The notes beneath the pieces are model-generated. The model made no database searches and was not told where the DNA came from. It saw nothing but the letters and a program-made list of their open reading frames with translations. Positions 11,697-24,130 of a DNA stretch of 64,000 nucleotides are shown here, piece after piece (positions within the stretch are counted from its first letter, which is position 1; each line of letters opens with the position of its first letter). The stretch is from Epiperipatus broadwayi (Eukaryota > Onychophora > Udeonychophora > Euonychophora > Peripatidae). The stretch covers positions 7,659,274 through 7,723,273 of the forward strand of contig JAQFVV010000018.1 of NCBI GenBank assembly GCA_028023455.1, given 5' to 3'. The position numbers and the translations under genes were made by a program.

Positions 11697-13119
11697 TAGG
11701 TTTTTTTTTTCCTCGATTATGGACGCCCTTCCGTGGGGCCTAGTTAATTTTCACGACCCTGAAATATAGATATATGAGTACAAATTTTTGTTTTCCTGAT
11801 TATGTAAATTTTTTTTTTCACTGATTATGGATGCTTAAGTCAGTGGGCTTCTTCAATTGATGTTCATGTCCCTGAACTGAGTATAGACCCCGAACATGGT
11901 CTTGAACCAGGTATAGGCCCTGAATTGAATATATGTTTTTTTTTTATATATGCATTTATATTATATTTTCTCTCCAAATATGAATGCCATGCATGGACAA
12001 ACTTAGTTACACACCCTAAACAGAGTGTGTGGGTGTTGATGATATATATATATAGATTTTTTTTTCATGAAATAATTTTTTTTTAACAACATTGGCATAT
12101 GTATATTTTTTCTCTTGAGTATGAACAACCAGTTAGTTAATTCACATGCCCTGAACTGATAACTTGAATATACAGGTCCTGAACTGAATACAGGCTCTGA
12201 ATTGATATATGTTGAAAAATATATGTAAATTTTTTTTTTAAATTATGGTATTGCAATGGGAGGAGTATTCTTGACTATATACACATGAGCCATATATATA
12301 TATATATATAAATTTTATAATTTTTTTTTTTGTCTATTTACTGAGACTCTGTTTACTTTAAGTAAAGAATTTTAAAAGTGTCTCTGGCTCAGATATAGCA
12401 TGAATGTATGCAGGATATGTCAACCAGATATTGGGTGTGTTGCATACATATTGGAAATTGGAATCTTAGGTTATATATGTGGTGTTTTTCTTGCTCACTG
12501 GTGACTGGCGCCCGGGGGTGATTTGAATAGGTTGATAGTCATCCTCATATAAATTTTGTCATCAGGGGTAGAGAAAAGGGTTTGCATAAAGGGGCTCTAT
12601 CGCTTTAAACTTATTATAAAAATTTGGATTGGTTTGGAGAACGAGCAAGGAAACAAAAAAGAGGCAAGGTCAAAGTAGATTAAATAAATGGAGATATATA
12701 CATGTACTTCAGATCAAACCTGGCATAGAAAGCAAAATTTTTTTCATAAAAAAAAATTTTTTTTTTAAAGTCTTTTCTTAGGAATGATCGGCTTCAGTGA
12801 AGGAAGAAAGGAGGTGCAATTGGTAATATAATTTTTTTTTAATTTTTTTTTACATAAATGCTTTTACTATTACTTTTAAAATTTTTTTTTTATTATAAAA
12901 TACTTGAGTATGTTAGATGTAAACAGGGCTTAAACTTGATAGTGGCAGTGGTTATTGAGATCAGTAGTAAGGATAGGTTAATAAAGGAATGCAGTGGTCT
13001 GAAAGTTAGGAATTAGAGAGAGAGAGAGCCGTCTTGGGGGGAGAGTCAGTAAATAATCATTTAGAGCAGGTATTAATAATTAGTATAATTCTTAGTCATA
13101 ACCAAAGCTGAAAGTTATT
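11697..13119 (+). other. Leader of LTR-A with imperfect repeats
   Basis: About 1.4 kb with no coding frame. Units that pair a T-run with GATTATGGA(C/T)G and a 'CCCTGAACTGA' block recur at irregular 150-200-bp spacing between about 11700 and 12230. Around 12490-12521 sits TTGCTCACTGG...TGGCGCCC, a motif also found in the LTR-D leader. Runs of T and (GA)n (about 13017-13028) precede the ORF. Confidence 0.7.
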
Positions 13120-15363
13120 ATGGACAGCCATCCAAAGAAAGTCATGGGGGAAAGCCAAATTATCATGTCACCAACCTTCTGGCTACAGATGAAAGTGATG
13201 ATGGAGACAGTCCAACAGGAATGGGGTTTTAAAATTGGGGAAGGTTTGCAAACCCTAGGCAGAAAAATAGAGGAAAATGATCAAAATATAGAGAAGTTAC
13301 AGAAGGAGTTGGGGAGATTGGGAGTAAACTGCCAGCAGGAAGTGTTCAAACTGGAGGAGCCTTCTCAGAAGAAAATGATAAACCTGGAGAAGCACCCAGT
13401 GGATATTGCAGAGAGTAAGAAGGGTAGCCAAGAGGATATAGATGTAGAGGGAGGAGAAGCAGGAGAAATTCCTGGAGGAAATTTAGGGGATAGTGATGAT
13501 CAGGATGGTGAACCAAGAGAAGAAAATCTATTCCATAAAGGGGGAAAATTTGAATGTCTTGATGTTGCAAAAGACTCAGATATGGATTGCCATTATCATT
13601 ACAAACAAGTAAAGTTGGCAGATCCAGAAGATCGTCTCCAAGAAAACAAGCATGCTGAAACTGCAGATTCTTGTATGCCAGGCAATGAGAATGCTAAAAA
13701 GGATATAATTGATATATCTGAGGTAGAACCAGTAAAAGGAGTAAATACAGAGGAAGTAGAAAAGTCAGAATCCCCTTTTGAAATACGATTAAAAGAGCAA
13801 GGAATCGATTCAGAGGTTGTAGAAGAAATGTTACAAGTTAGTATGCAAAAAGAGATGTTGGAAATGAGTAAAAAAAATAGTTTAGCAAAGGGACATAGTA
13901 GGACAGAAAGGGAGTCAGAGAATATCATTAAATTAAAGCAAGTTGAAGAAACTTTAGAAGTTCCAACTAGAGATATTTTGAAGGAATCACACGTTGAAGA
14001 TCCTATTACTGGTAAAGCAAAAATTGAGATTATTAAAAAGGAAGAAATTGAAATTATGAAGGCTGATATTGAAATTGTCAATCCACCTTCAGAAAAACTG
14101 CTAAATGTGGAATATGTCACTAAAAGTGCAAAAGAAGAAGTAGATACAGAAACCGAGACCGACATTCTATCAAACACAGTAAAAGAATGTAAGATGGATG
14201 TGGAGATAATAGAAGACTCTGAAATAGTTGTAGAGATTGATGAGTTTAAAATCGATGTAAAAACAGGGGAAGAGTTAAGACTTGATAAAGAAACTGTAGA
14301 AGAATTTAAAATGGATGCAAAGACTGCTGAGGAGTTGCAAGCTGATTTAATAAAATCTAAAAGAGATGTAAAATTTGTAAAAGAGTCTAAAGTCAATGAT
14401 GATATGGAAGAGTCTAAAATTGATGCAGTAAGTATTGATATTTGTAAAATCAATATGGAAATATCAGAGGATTCAAAAATGTATTCAGAGACTGCAATGG
14501 ATACTGAAATTGATACAAAAAACATGGAAGGGATGGAACCTGATATAAAAATCATGCAGGAATCTCTTGAACAACAAAATATAGCTCAGAACAGTGAAGA
14601 GTCTATAGATACTGAAGTAAATGAGAAAGAATACAAAGTAAATCTTCTTTCAACCTCATCTAAAAATGTTATTTATATTGAAGAAATTAAGCCAAAATCT
14701 TACCCAGAAGTACCAAAAATAAATGCAATTGAGGTTACCAAAACTTGCATAGACAGGAATGTTTTAAAAGATAGACATTTCACAGAAATTCCCAAAATGG
14801 ATGAGTTTGATCAAGTGAAAGGAGACAGTGGAGCTAAGTCCGAGATCGAGGCCCTGTGGGATAGAGTGGTTTTTGATTGTGAGAGAAGTGTGAATAGTTC
14901 CAGAGCTCAAATGGGAAAGACAGGGTGGAAAAGAAAGAGGAGAAAAGAAGATACTGATGTTTTTAGGAGGGAAAACCAGAAAAGAGTTCAAACTCAGGAT
15001 CTGAGAGAGGGATATGTTCGGAGATATCCTACATATTTTCCTTTTAGGAAGAAACTGCACCAAACCCAGATGAAGTGTGGGAAGCATAGAAAACTCTGGG
15101 AAAGAGATGATGGTGGTGCCCGGATAGGACTGACAGTATGGAAAAGGAGGAGAAAAGAAGGTGCCTATGTCTGCAAGACTGGAAACCAGAAGGAGGTTCA
15201 AACTTGGAATTTAATAAAGAGATGTCTTCAGAGGTATCATAAGTATTTCCCCTTTAGAAAGAAAGCCAAACTGCAACCAGTCAGAAAGTCTGGAAGCTTC
15301 CTGGTAGATGATAAGCTCCAGGAACCCAAAACGTTTCAAAACTTACTCCCAGACCCAACTTAG
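13120..15363 (+). CDS. 747-residue acidic ORF of LTR-A, unknown function
   Basis: Intact ATG-to-TAA frame, the only long sense ORF in the element. Residues 1-75 are rich in M, Q, E, K and L with a likely coiled coil. The middle, roughly 150-580, is strongly acidic and low complexity. About residues 350-480 repeat a loose unit of the type EEFKMDAKT. The C-terminus switches to basic and contains two tandem copies, about 68-70 residues apart, of W-K-R-(K/R)-R ... YFPFRKK (Trp606 and Trp674; YFPF at 639 and 709). I recognise no protease, RT, zinc knuckle or integrase. By position it replaces gag; it may be a highly diverged Gag or an acquired gene. The intact frame suggests recent selection or recent insertion. 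The antisense strand is also open in part, from codon bias. Confidence 0.8.
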   Translation: MDSHPKKVMGESQIIMSPTFWLQMKVMMETVQQEWGFKIGEGLQTLGRKIEENDQNIEKLQKELGRLGVNCQQEVFKLEEPSQKKMINLEKHPVDIAESKKGSQEDIDVEGGEAGEIPGGNLGDSDDQDGEPREENLFHKGGKFECLDVAKDSDMDCHYHYKQVKLADPEDRLQENKHAETADSCMPGNENAKKDIIDISEVEPVKGVNTEEVEKSESPFEIRLKEQGIDSEVVEEMLQVSMQKEMLEMSKKNSLAKGHSRTERESENIIKLKQVEETLEVPTRDILKESHVEDPITGKAKIEIIKKEEIEIMKADIEIVNPPSEKLLNVEYVTKSAKEEVDTETETDILSNTVKECKMDVEIIEDSEIVVEIDEFKIDVKTGEELRLDKETVEEFKMDAKTAEELQADLIKSKRDVKFVKESKVNDDMEESKIDAVSIDICKINMEISEDSKMYSETAMDTEIDTKNMEGMEPDIKIMQESLEQQNIAQNSEESIDTEVNEKEYKVNLLSTSSKNVIYIEEIKPKSYPEVPKINAIEVTKTCIDRNVLKDRHFTEIPKMDEFDQVKGDSGAKSEIEALWDRVVFDCERSVNSSRAQMGKTGWKRKRRKEDTDVFRRENQKRVQTQDLREGYVRRYPTYFPFRKKLHQTQMKCGKHRKLWERDDGGARIGLTVWKRRRKEGAYVCKTGNQKEVQTWNLIKRCLQRYHKYFPFRKKAKLQPVRKSGSFLVDDKLQEPKTFQNLLPDPT

Positions 15364-15844
15364 GTAAGATTAGTTTTGATGATTACTCCTAGATTCTACA
15401 AAGATGATGCATGATCATTTATAGAATTGCCCCTACCCCAGTAGTTAGATATATATATGTGTGTTCTTCTATATAGGTGATATTTATCAAATTAGTTAGC
15501 TAATTGGTGTTATATTATTCCAACCCAACAGTATATACATATTAAAATTTTGTGTGCTCATATATATATATATATATGTACCACATGTTTAGCAAATTAG
15601 CATAGCCAAATAGCATTAGTATAACCAGTTATAGGTAGATGTGTATAACCTTAGACTTTAGTCATAATGGTATTAGTGTACTGTCATCACTTTAAGACCA
15701 GACAGCCAGGCAAGGTAAAAATTTTGCAAGTAATATTTTGTTTCATCATTTGTTTTGTTATGAAATAGTGGTATTATTGAGGGATATTCTTCACCAAGTA
15801 AAATCTTTTTTTTTCATTGATTTTTTTTTGTAAGTTTGGGGAAA
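15364..15844 (+). other. 3' untranslated part of LTR-A with polypurine tract
   Basis: AT-rich DNA with no coding frame, ending in GTTTGGGGAAA (about 15834-15844) directly abutting the 3' LTR. This is where a polypurine tract for plus-strand priming is expected. Confidence 0.7.
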
Positions 15845-18800
15845 TGAAACAGATATTACTGTCCTTCTATCTGTTTCACCTTTATGTCTCCATAGACACA
15901 TCTATGCCGGTTTTGAACACTCTTTAGTACAAGTGTATATGTATCCACACAGTGGTATATGCCTTTACACAGCTGTATATATATGTTTACACAGTTGTAT
16001 ATATATCCACACAGCGATATATTCATTTATACAGTTATATATATAATCACAGTTTTATATGCATTCAAACAATTATATGTTTATTGTCACACATACAAGC
16101 ACCTGTAAATGATAATGATATTAAATTTTGTATGGATATATTGCAGCATTTATATAAATAATATATTGTATAAGGGTTATTTTGTTTAGAAAATGTGGCT
16201 AAATATTCTTTAACAAGTTTGGTTTAGGTAAATTATAAATCACATGCGAAATTCACAGATTGGTAATAAGACTATTTAGAATAATTCGCAGGTGAGATCA
16301 GATGGTCCCTAGGTTATTGACATTGTTTTAGAGCTCATTCATTACGATTGTAATGAATTTCTTTTCCCAGATCAAACCAGTAAAAATTTGGCAACAAGAT
16401 AAAAAAAAGAGAGATTAGAATCAAAAGAGACAGACTGCTGTAAAACTTAGAAGAAGTTTGAATTGTGTTTTAAAATAGATAGTCGCTGGCTTTTGATCTA
16501 GGGAATATAGATATCGCAGATTTTTATTTAGAATAATTCGCAGGTGGGATCAGATGGTCCCTAGGTTATTGACATTGTTCTAGAGCTCATTCATTACGAT
16601 TGTAATGAATTTCTTTTCCCAGATCAAACCAGTAAAAGTTTGGGCAACAAGATAAAAAAAAGATAAGAATCAAAAGAGACCTAAGGCTAAAACTTAGAAG
16701 AAGTCTGAATTGTGTTTTAAAATAGATAGTCACTGGCTTTTGATCTAGGGAATATAAATATTGCAGATTTTTTTTGAAATTCACTCTCTTTAGCTTTTTT
16801 TTTCTGTAAATTGTTGTGGAGACCAGAATCCAAAATGATCGAGTAAAATAATATATTTACTGGCTCTTGAGCCAGATGGCTGCTCTCAGTTCCTCTAAAC
16901 ATTCCTTTGAATAGACTTTCCAGCAACCTGCATGGAGAATATGAAGAAATTTAACCTATCTGAAAGGCCACTGAAGATTATGATGCTGTCAGACGCCCTA
17001 TTCCAACCACTATCATTGATATACGCTTCAAGTCCACTCAAGGAGGCAGAGAGAGATGGTAATCATTTTTAAAAAGAAGCTGCGGTATGAACTTTAATCT
17101 ATAAATTCTTATAACACTTTAAAAAGAATGTTCTATCTAAATTATAAAAACTCTTTCAATTTTACCCTCTTATAAAAAGAAACTATCAATCTGTGTAACT
17201 TTATATATAATGTAAAAGAAAAAAAAATCACTTACTTTAATTTTATAAACTGCTGAAATCTTTTATGAATTAAAAGATTTCATATTTTTTTTATACTCGT
17301 TAAATGTCCGAAATTTATTCTCTTCAATTCCTACAAACTAACGGTCTTGCCTAATTTCAGTAATTTTAATATTTTGTTTAAATGCATTTTGTTATGTTTA
17401 ATATGTGATAATATGCTCAGATTTCGAAACAATGAAACTAAGTAAGTAATTTATAAAGGAGATAATTGTAATCTTCACTTAGACATTTTAAAAGCATTGT
17501 TTATTTTATTAAATCATTGTTTCGAAATTATAATATTGGTAATAAACGAATGCGCTAACCACTCGTTGTTATCATAGTTATATATATATATATTGTAAAA
17601 TCGTATTTTTTTAAGATTTGCTTAACCGATCTTATATTATAACCTTTGATATTTATTAGTTGGAAGGGGATATATATATATTGTCTAGAGATGATAAAGT
17701 ATATTTGCTAATGTTTGTATTAAGTCCCATCGAATATACTTTCCCTCCTTAATTAAGAATATTTATATGCAGATTCAGGATCTTAACTAGATTATTTTTA
17801 TGTAGTTTAAGCCCATTTTATTAGCATACTTATAATGCTAATTTTAAGAACTGTTTTGAATTAGCTTGACAGATAAAAGCTATCTGTTTTAGGCGCAATT
17901 AATTATATGCATACTTATTGCTTTATATATATATATATATATTGCGTGCATTGCGGGTGTGTTTTTATATAGTACACTTATATGTGTTACGTTTTGCTGC
18001 CTCTGACAAGGGTTCACGGTAACAAACCGCCCCTTTATTTAGTTCGGGTTATGGCTATCTTCATTAGAACTGGGGGCGTGAGGACCCAGATTTTTCCTAA
18101 AGCCAATCCGACTTCCTGAACTTTATGTTCATATATCAATAGCAGCAAACCGTCGGTCTCAGAGCAAACCGAGCATTTGATGCTGAAACTCTTGAAGAAT
18201 CACACACTCGCACTGCAAGTTTATTTCTTTAATATTTTATATAGCGCCATAGCGCATATATGTGGACCTAATGGTAACCAGTTCTTTTTCCCATATTAAT
18301 TAATCATTCAGCTTTAGACTGGAGTTTGAATCTGGGTTATCAGGTTGAATCTGCATGATTCTGAGTTTATTTAGTTGCTCATTTAATTAGTATATATAAC
18401 AGCCTTTAAAACTGGCTGTACTCATCATCATCTCTACTAAAGTATCAACTTCTAACTTAAGCAAGTCAAGTTCATAAGATGAGCATATTAAATAATTAGG
18501 CATGACCTCTATAACTCACACACACATGTATTGTAATATGTTTAAAAGGGAACAGATGTACTTGATAACAGTCCCAACTATTGTAACATGCTTGCCTGTA
18601 TTGAATACCTTGTGAAGATTATACAATCCCTGCCATTATGATATTTTGTGTTAGATCATTTGTTATTGTTTTAATAAATCTTTTTAAAATATAAACTGTT
18701 GTATATCTTTCTTGCTCAGACTCTAGATCAAACCAAACCACAGTATCTTATCCAATCCATAGTATTTTATCCAATCCACAGTATATTATTAAATGTCACA

Positions 18801-19139
18801 GTTCATTACTCCAATTTCTTAATGAGTTTATATGCTATATGTGTATGTCTGGTAGTTAAGATTAATAGAGTGTTGAGTGTTATATATATCACTTATTTAG
18901 TAAGGTTAGTAATGACCTTAAGTCTCGTGTTTCTCCCTGTTCTATGTCGGCTCGCGGTTAAATGAGAACTGAGTGTAGCCCCAGGAATGTCACTCATAAG
19001 GTGTTAAATTTGGAGTACTGGCAGATGAGTTGGAGTTTGGTCGGATTAGAGGTCTCAACCACCTCACTACGGTCAGCTTTGGTATATTTTGCTTGGGCTC
19101 TGAATTTTGTTGCATGAGTGTACAAATCTGACTGTTACA
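15845..19139 (+). repeat. 3' LTR of LTR-A (3295 bp)
   Basis: Partner of the 5' LTR, starting TGAAACAGATATTACTG and ending CTGTTACA. Differences include small (TA)n length changes and a few substitutions. It ends immediately before the ATGT duplication and the resumed LINE frame. Confidence 0.95.
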
Positions 19140-19275
19140 ATGTGAAATGGATGGATGAAATAAAAAAATGTGCAGGGGTGTTGTGGAAAAGAGAAGCTAA
19201 AGATCGGAGAAGATGGATTAAACTTGGAGAGACCTTCATCCTGCAGTGGATTGATAATGGTTGATGATGATGATA
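19140..19275 (+). pseudogene. 3' end of the RTE-like LINE split by LTR-A
   Basis: After the right ATGT copy (19140-19143) the LINE frame resumes in phase. It reads WMDEI, CAGVLW and REAK and ends at TGA 19262-19264, matching the C-terminus of the second LINE copy near 46.8 kb. The DNA then ends in a short GAT-repeat tail (about 19262-19275), like RTE elements, which finish in simple trinucleotide repeats rather than poly(A). It belongs with 5926-8413. Confidence 0.93.
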
Positions 19276-20538
<1,263 letters not shown>

Positions 20539-20991
20539 CCATTGAGCAGGGGTCCCCAACCTTTTTGCACTTAAGAGCACATTCCATAATACCGGCCAGG
20601 TGGCGGGCACCATTTATTTTTTATCTGGACATAATTGCTGAGATATTCTTGACTTCGTTTACGGAGAAGCCACAGTTCATCACATCACATCACACGTAAA
20701 TTTATAGTTGGATATTGTTAATAATACACATAATGTACAAAAAAATATTTATTTCAAAAATTAAATTTTAACATATAATTGACGTTTATATTTTTACGCT
20801 GTAAAAGTATAGTATGCCCTACAATTTGATTACAATATAATACAATAATTCATAAAAAAAATTCAAAAATTAAATTCATTTGTATCAGATAAATAATTTT
20901 TTATCGTGTTCGGATAGCGGCGGGCACACATAAAATGGTCTGCGGGCCCATGGTGCCCGCGGGTATAGGGTTGGGGACCCCTACCATTGAG
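20539..20991. mobile_element. hAT-type MITE with 8-bp target duplication
   Basis: The element spans 20547-20983 (437 bp). It begins CAGGGGTCCCCAACC and ends GGTTGGGGACCCCTA, near-perfect terminal inverted repeats of the kind seen in hAT (Charlie/Tip100-like) transposons. The 8-bp CCATTGAG flanks it on both sides (20539-20546, 20984-20991), the hAT signature. Subterminal GC-rich blocks resemble those of known hAT non-autonomous families. There is no transposase frame, so it would need a transposase in trans. Confidence 0.95.
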
Positions 20992-21119
20992 TAATGTCTT
21001 CTTTCATCATTCCATTATAAAGGAATTCTAAATAACACTTTCTTCTGCAGTGGAGTAATTAAAGCTTACTTATTTATTTATATTTTAATTAAAGCATTTA
21101 GTATATTTTACAAGCTTAA

Positions 21120-22692
21120 CACCTGTATTTATATATGTAATATATGCGGGATTCGAACTCAGACTTTCACATGACCCACAATTCTTTATTGCTGACCCAC
21201 GTGATCACACACATGTTGAAAAGATAAATAATCACCAATATATGTATTTCGTGCTAAAACTAGCACTCATCACTTGGTCTAGATGATCATTTCCACACAT
21301 ATATACAATCAGTACTCAGCTTTATATTAAGATAGTCAATCTTCATACTTTAATGGACCGGCTTCAAACTACTCCAACCCACAACTCGTCAGCCTTTCAT
21401 TTCATTGAAAATCTGATGGAATGTTCAAAGCCCATGTTAGTGTCAGGGTTGTCATTAGAATTACTAAATGTCAACATGGGTAGGATGAAAATGGAAGGCT
21501 AAAGAGTTGTGGGTTGGAATAGTTTGAAGCCTATCTATTAAAGATTAACGATTGGCTATCTTAATATAAAGCTGAGTACTGATTGTATATATGTGTGGAG
21601 ATGGTAATATGGACCAACTGATGAGGGCTGGTTTAGCACAAAATATGTATATTGGTGATTATTTATCTTTTCAACATGTGTGTGATCAGGTGCATCAGCA
21701 ATTAGAACATTTAGCAAAATTTCAATATAAAATAGGGATGAGTTAATACAAACATGCTGCATAAAGCATAATATACTTTGCATGCACCTATTGATTTAAA
21801 TATACAAATAAAGAGATTTATATGCACTAAATATAAGGGATTTGAACTCAGACTTTCAAGCCACCTTCAATTACTCACACTATCTCATACTATTGATACA
21901 CATGACCATACACATGTAGAAAAGATAATTAATTACCAGCACTTATCAGTTGATTCCGATTATCATCTCCACACACACTTATATAATCAGTGCTAATCTT
22001 CATATTTTAATGGACAGGCTTCAATCTATTCAAACTTCCAACTCTTCAGCCATCCATACCATTGAAAATCTGATGATAGAATGCCTAAATCCCATGCTGG
22101 TGCCAATATTGTTGTTATGCCCATGTTGTCTTCAAGTCACTCTGACCCCTCATGTATAAAACAGTATCCATTTAAATACATAGAAGATTTGCTGTCTTAA
22201 TATAAACTGAGCACTGATTATATATGTGTGGGAGATAATAATCAGGACTAACTGATGAGTGCTGGTTCAGCACAAAATATTATATTAGTGATTATTTATC
22301 TTTTCTGCATGTGTGTGGTCATGTGTATCAGTAGTATGAGATAGTGTGAATACTTGGAGATTGCTTGAAAGTCTGAGTTCTAAGAATGCCTGTATTTCAA
22401 ATCTCACATATTAAGCCTACATTCTGCCTACCCCTCTTCTATGTATTTAAGTGGTTACTGTTCCATGCATTCTGCCCATATATCTTCTATGTATTTACCC
22501 TTTACATGAAGAGTCAGAGTGATTTGAGGTCAACATCAGCATAACAATATTGGCATCAGCACAGGATTTGGGCATTCTATCATCTGATTTTCAATGGTAT
22601 GGATGACTGAAAAGTTGGAGGTTTGAATATATTGAAGCCTAACTATTTAAGTATAAAGATTTGCTATCTTAATATAAACTGAGCACTGATTT

Positions 22693-22730
<38 letters not shown>

Positions 22731-23440
22731 GGGGGGGGGGATAATCTGGACCAACTGATGAGTGCTGGTTCAGCACAAAATAGATATATTGGTGATTATT
22801 CATCATTTCTACATGTGTGTGGCATGTTTATCAGTAGTATGAGATAGTGTGAATAGTTGAAAGTTACTTGAAAGTCTGAGTTCAAATCTCCTATATTTAC
22901 AGTTAAGTTCCAGGTATAAGAATGTCTGTATTTCAAATCTTACATATTAAGCCTGCATTTTGCCCATCCCTCTTCTATGTATTTAAATGGATACTGTTCT
23001 ATACTTGAGGGTCAGAATAACTTAATGTCAACATGGGTATAATGACAATATTGGCATCAGCATGGGATTTGGGCATTGTATCATCAAATTTTCAATGGTA
23101 TGGATGGCTGAAGAATTGGAGGTTGCAGTAGATTGAAGCCTGTCCATTAAAGTATAAAGATTTTTTATCTTAATATAAACTGAGCACTGATTACATATAT
23201 GTGTGTGTGGGAAATGATAATCTGGACCAACTGATGAATGCTGGTTCAGCATAAAATATGTATATTGGTGATTATTTATCTTTTCTACATGTGGGTGGTC
23301 ATGTGTATCAATAGTATGAGATAGTGTGGATAGTTGAAGGTTGGTTGAAATTCTGAGTTCAAATCCCCTATATTTACAATTAAGTTCCAAGTATAAGAAT
23401 ACCTGTGTTTCAAATCTTGTATATGCCCTAAATTAAATAT
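21120..23440. repeat. Array of six SINE-like repeats in mixed orientation
   Basis: A repeat recognised by ACCAACTGATGAGTGCTGGT and by TTAATATAAACTGAGCACTGATTA occurs about six times. Orientation is minus near 21148-21448, plus 21470-21720, minus 21838-22160, plus 22190-22425, plus 22505-22950 and plus 23005-23440. One end carries TGAGTTCGAATCCC-like sequence, close to a tRNA B box, so the family may be tRNA-derived. Units differ by substitutions and by microsatellites, such as (TA)n(TG)n(G)n near 22695-22740. Two diverged fragments lie elsewhere (45338-45425, 58255-58325). Short frames across it have no coding character. Confidence 0.8.
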
Positions 23441-23880
23441 GCATTATTCTCTTCTGTTTAGCTCCTCTACATACTTTATATAAAAGCAACATTTATTTCA
23501 CACACTGTCTTGTATAAAAAATCACTGACATGAAGTTGTTTAAGTCAATGTTTTCTTATGTTTCGACTTAGATTTTATAAAACTGACTTTTCTTTATGCT
23601 ACTGAATGCTTTGCAATCTACTTAAAAGTCTTTATTCAAAAACAAGTTTTAGAAATTTGATATTGTTTGGCTTTTTATTTAGAGTTTATTGAGAAATCTG
23701 TGTTTAAATAAAGCAGTGAATAGAACTTGAAATTGCAAAGGTTGACTACAGATTGATATATGGCAAAAATTCTAAGCTTTTTTTGGAAATTATCTACTAC
23801 ATAAAAAAATTTCCAATATTGAAACCCTAGATTAAGAGCAAATCAGGTTATTGTGTAAACTCCTACACTGTAAGAGTATT

Positions 23881-23926
<46 letters not shown>

Positions 23927-23929
23927 CAT

Positions 23930-23960
<31 letters not shown>

Positions 23961-23974
23961 TTGTCATCATAACT
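23441..23974. other. AT-rich DNA with (AT)n microsatellite
   Basis: No gene is seen. An (AT)n array with one interruption occupies about 23883-23952. Confidence 0.7.
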
Positions 23975-24124
23975 ATTAATGTAAAAGAAATTACTAAGTC
24001 AAAGTTTAAATTTAGTAAAATTTATTGCACCAAGTATATTGTCAACATGAAAGTATTGAAAATATACTTCGTGGAATAAATTTTTTTAAATTTAAACTCT
24101 GACTTAGTATTTTTTTACATTAAT
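23975..24124. repeat. 150-bp near-perfect palindrome (foldback)
   Basis: ATTAATGTAAAAGAAATTACTAAGTC at the left matches the reverse complement of the right end, and the similarity continues inward (AAAATTTATTGCACCAAGTATATT against AATATACTTCGTGGAATAAATTT). The arms nearly meet, so the strand could form a hairpin of about 70 bp. It is probably a small foldback MITE or relic; no coding capacity. Confidence 0.85.
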
Positions 24125-24130
24125 ATATAT

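Larger units (their letters stand above)
8414..19139 (+). mobile_element. LTR-A: 10.7-kb pol-less LTR retrotransposon
   Basis: Two nearly identical direct repeats of about 3.3 kb flank a 4.15-kb interior. Termini are TGAAACAG and CTGTTACA (imperfect inverted ends), with 4-bp flanking duplications. The interior has a long AT-rich leader with imperfect repeats, one intact 747-residue ORF (13120-15363) and a purine-rich GGGGAAA tract directly before the 3' LTR. No protease, reverse transcriptase, RNase H or integrase frame is present, so the element is non-autonomous, similar to LARDs. Orientation follows the ORF and purine tract. No convincing primer-binding site sits right after the 5' LTR. 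Confidence 0.92.

Noticed and set aside
12506-12521. TGGCGCCCGGGGGTGA as the primer-binding site of LTR-A
   Set aside because: It is about 810 bases past the LTR end, which is firmly set by the repeat boundary, the target duplication and LINE frame restoration.
13599-14555. 318-codon antisense frame inside the LTR-A ORF
   Set aside because: Shadow of the acidic Lys/Glu-rich sense codons; Ser/Ile-rich, with no independent signal.
21120-23440. CRISPR-like array of repeats
   Set aside because: Units are hundreds of bases long, diverged and in mixed orientation, in a eukaryotic context.
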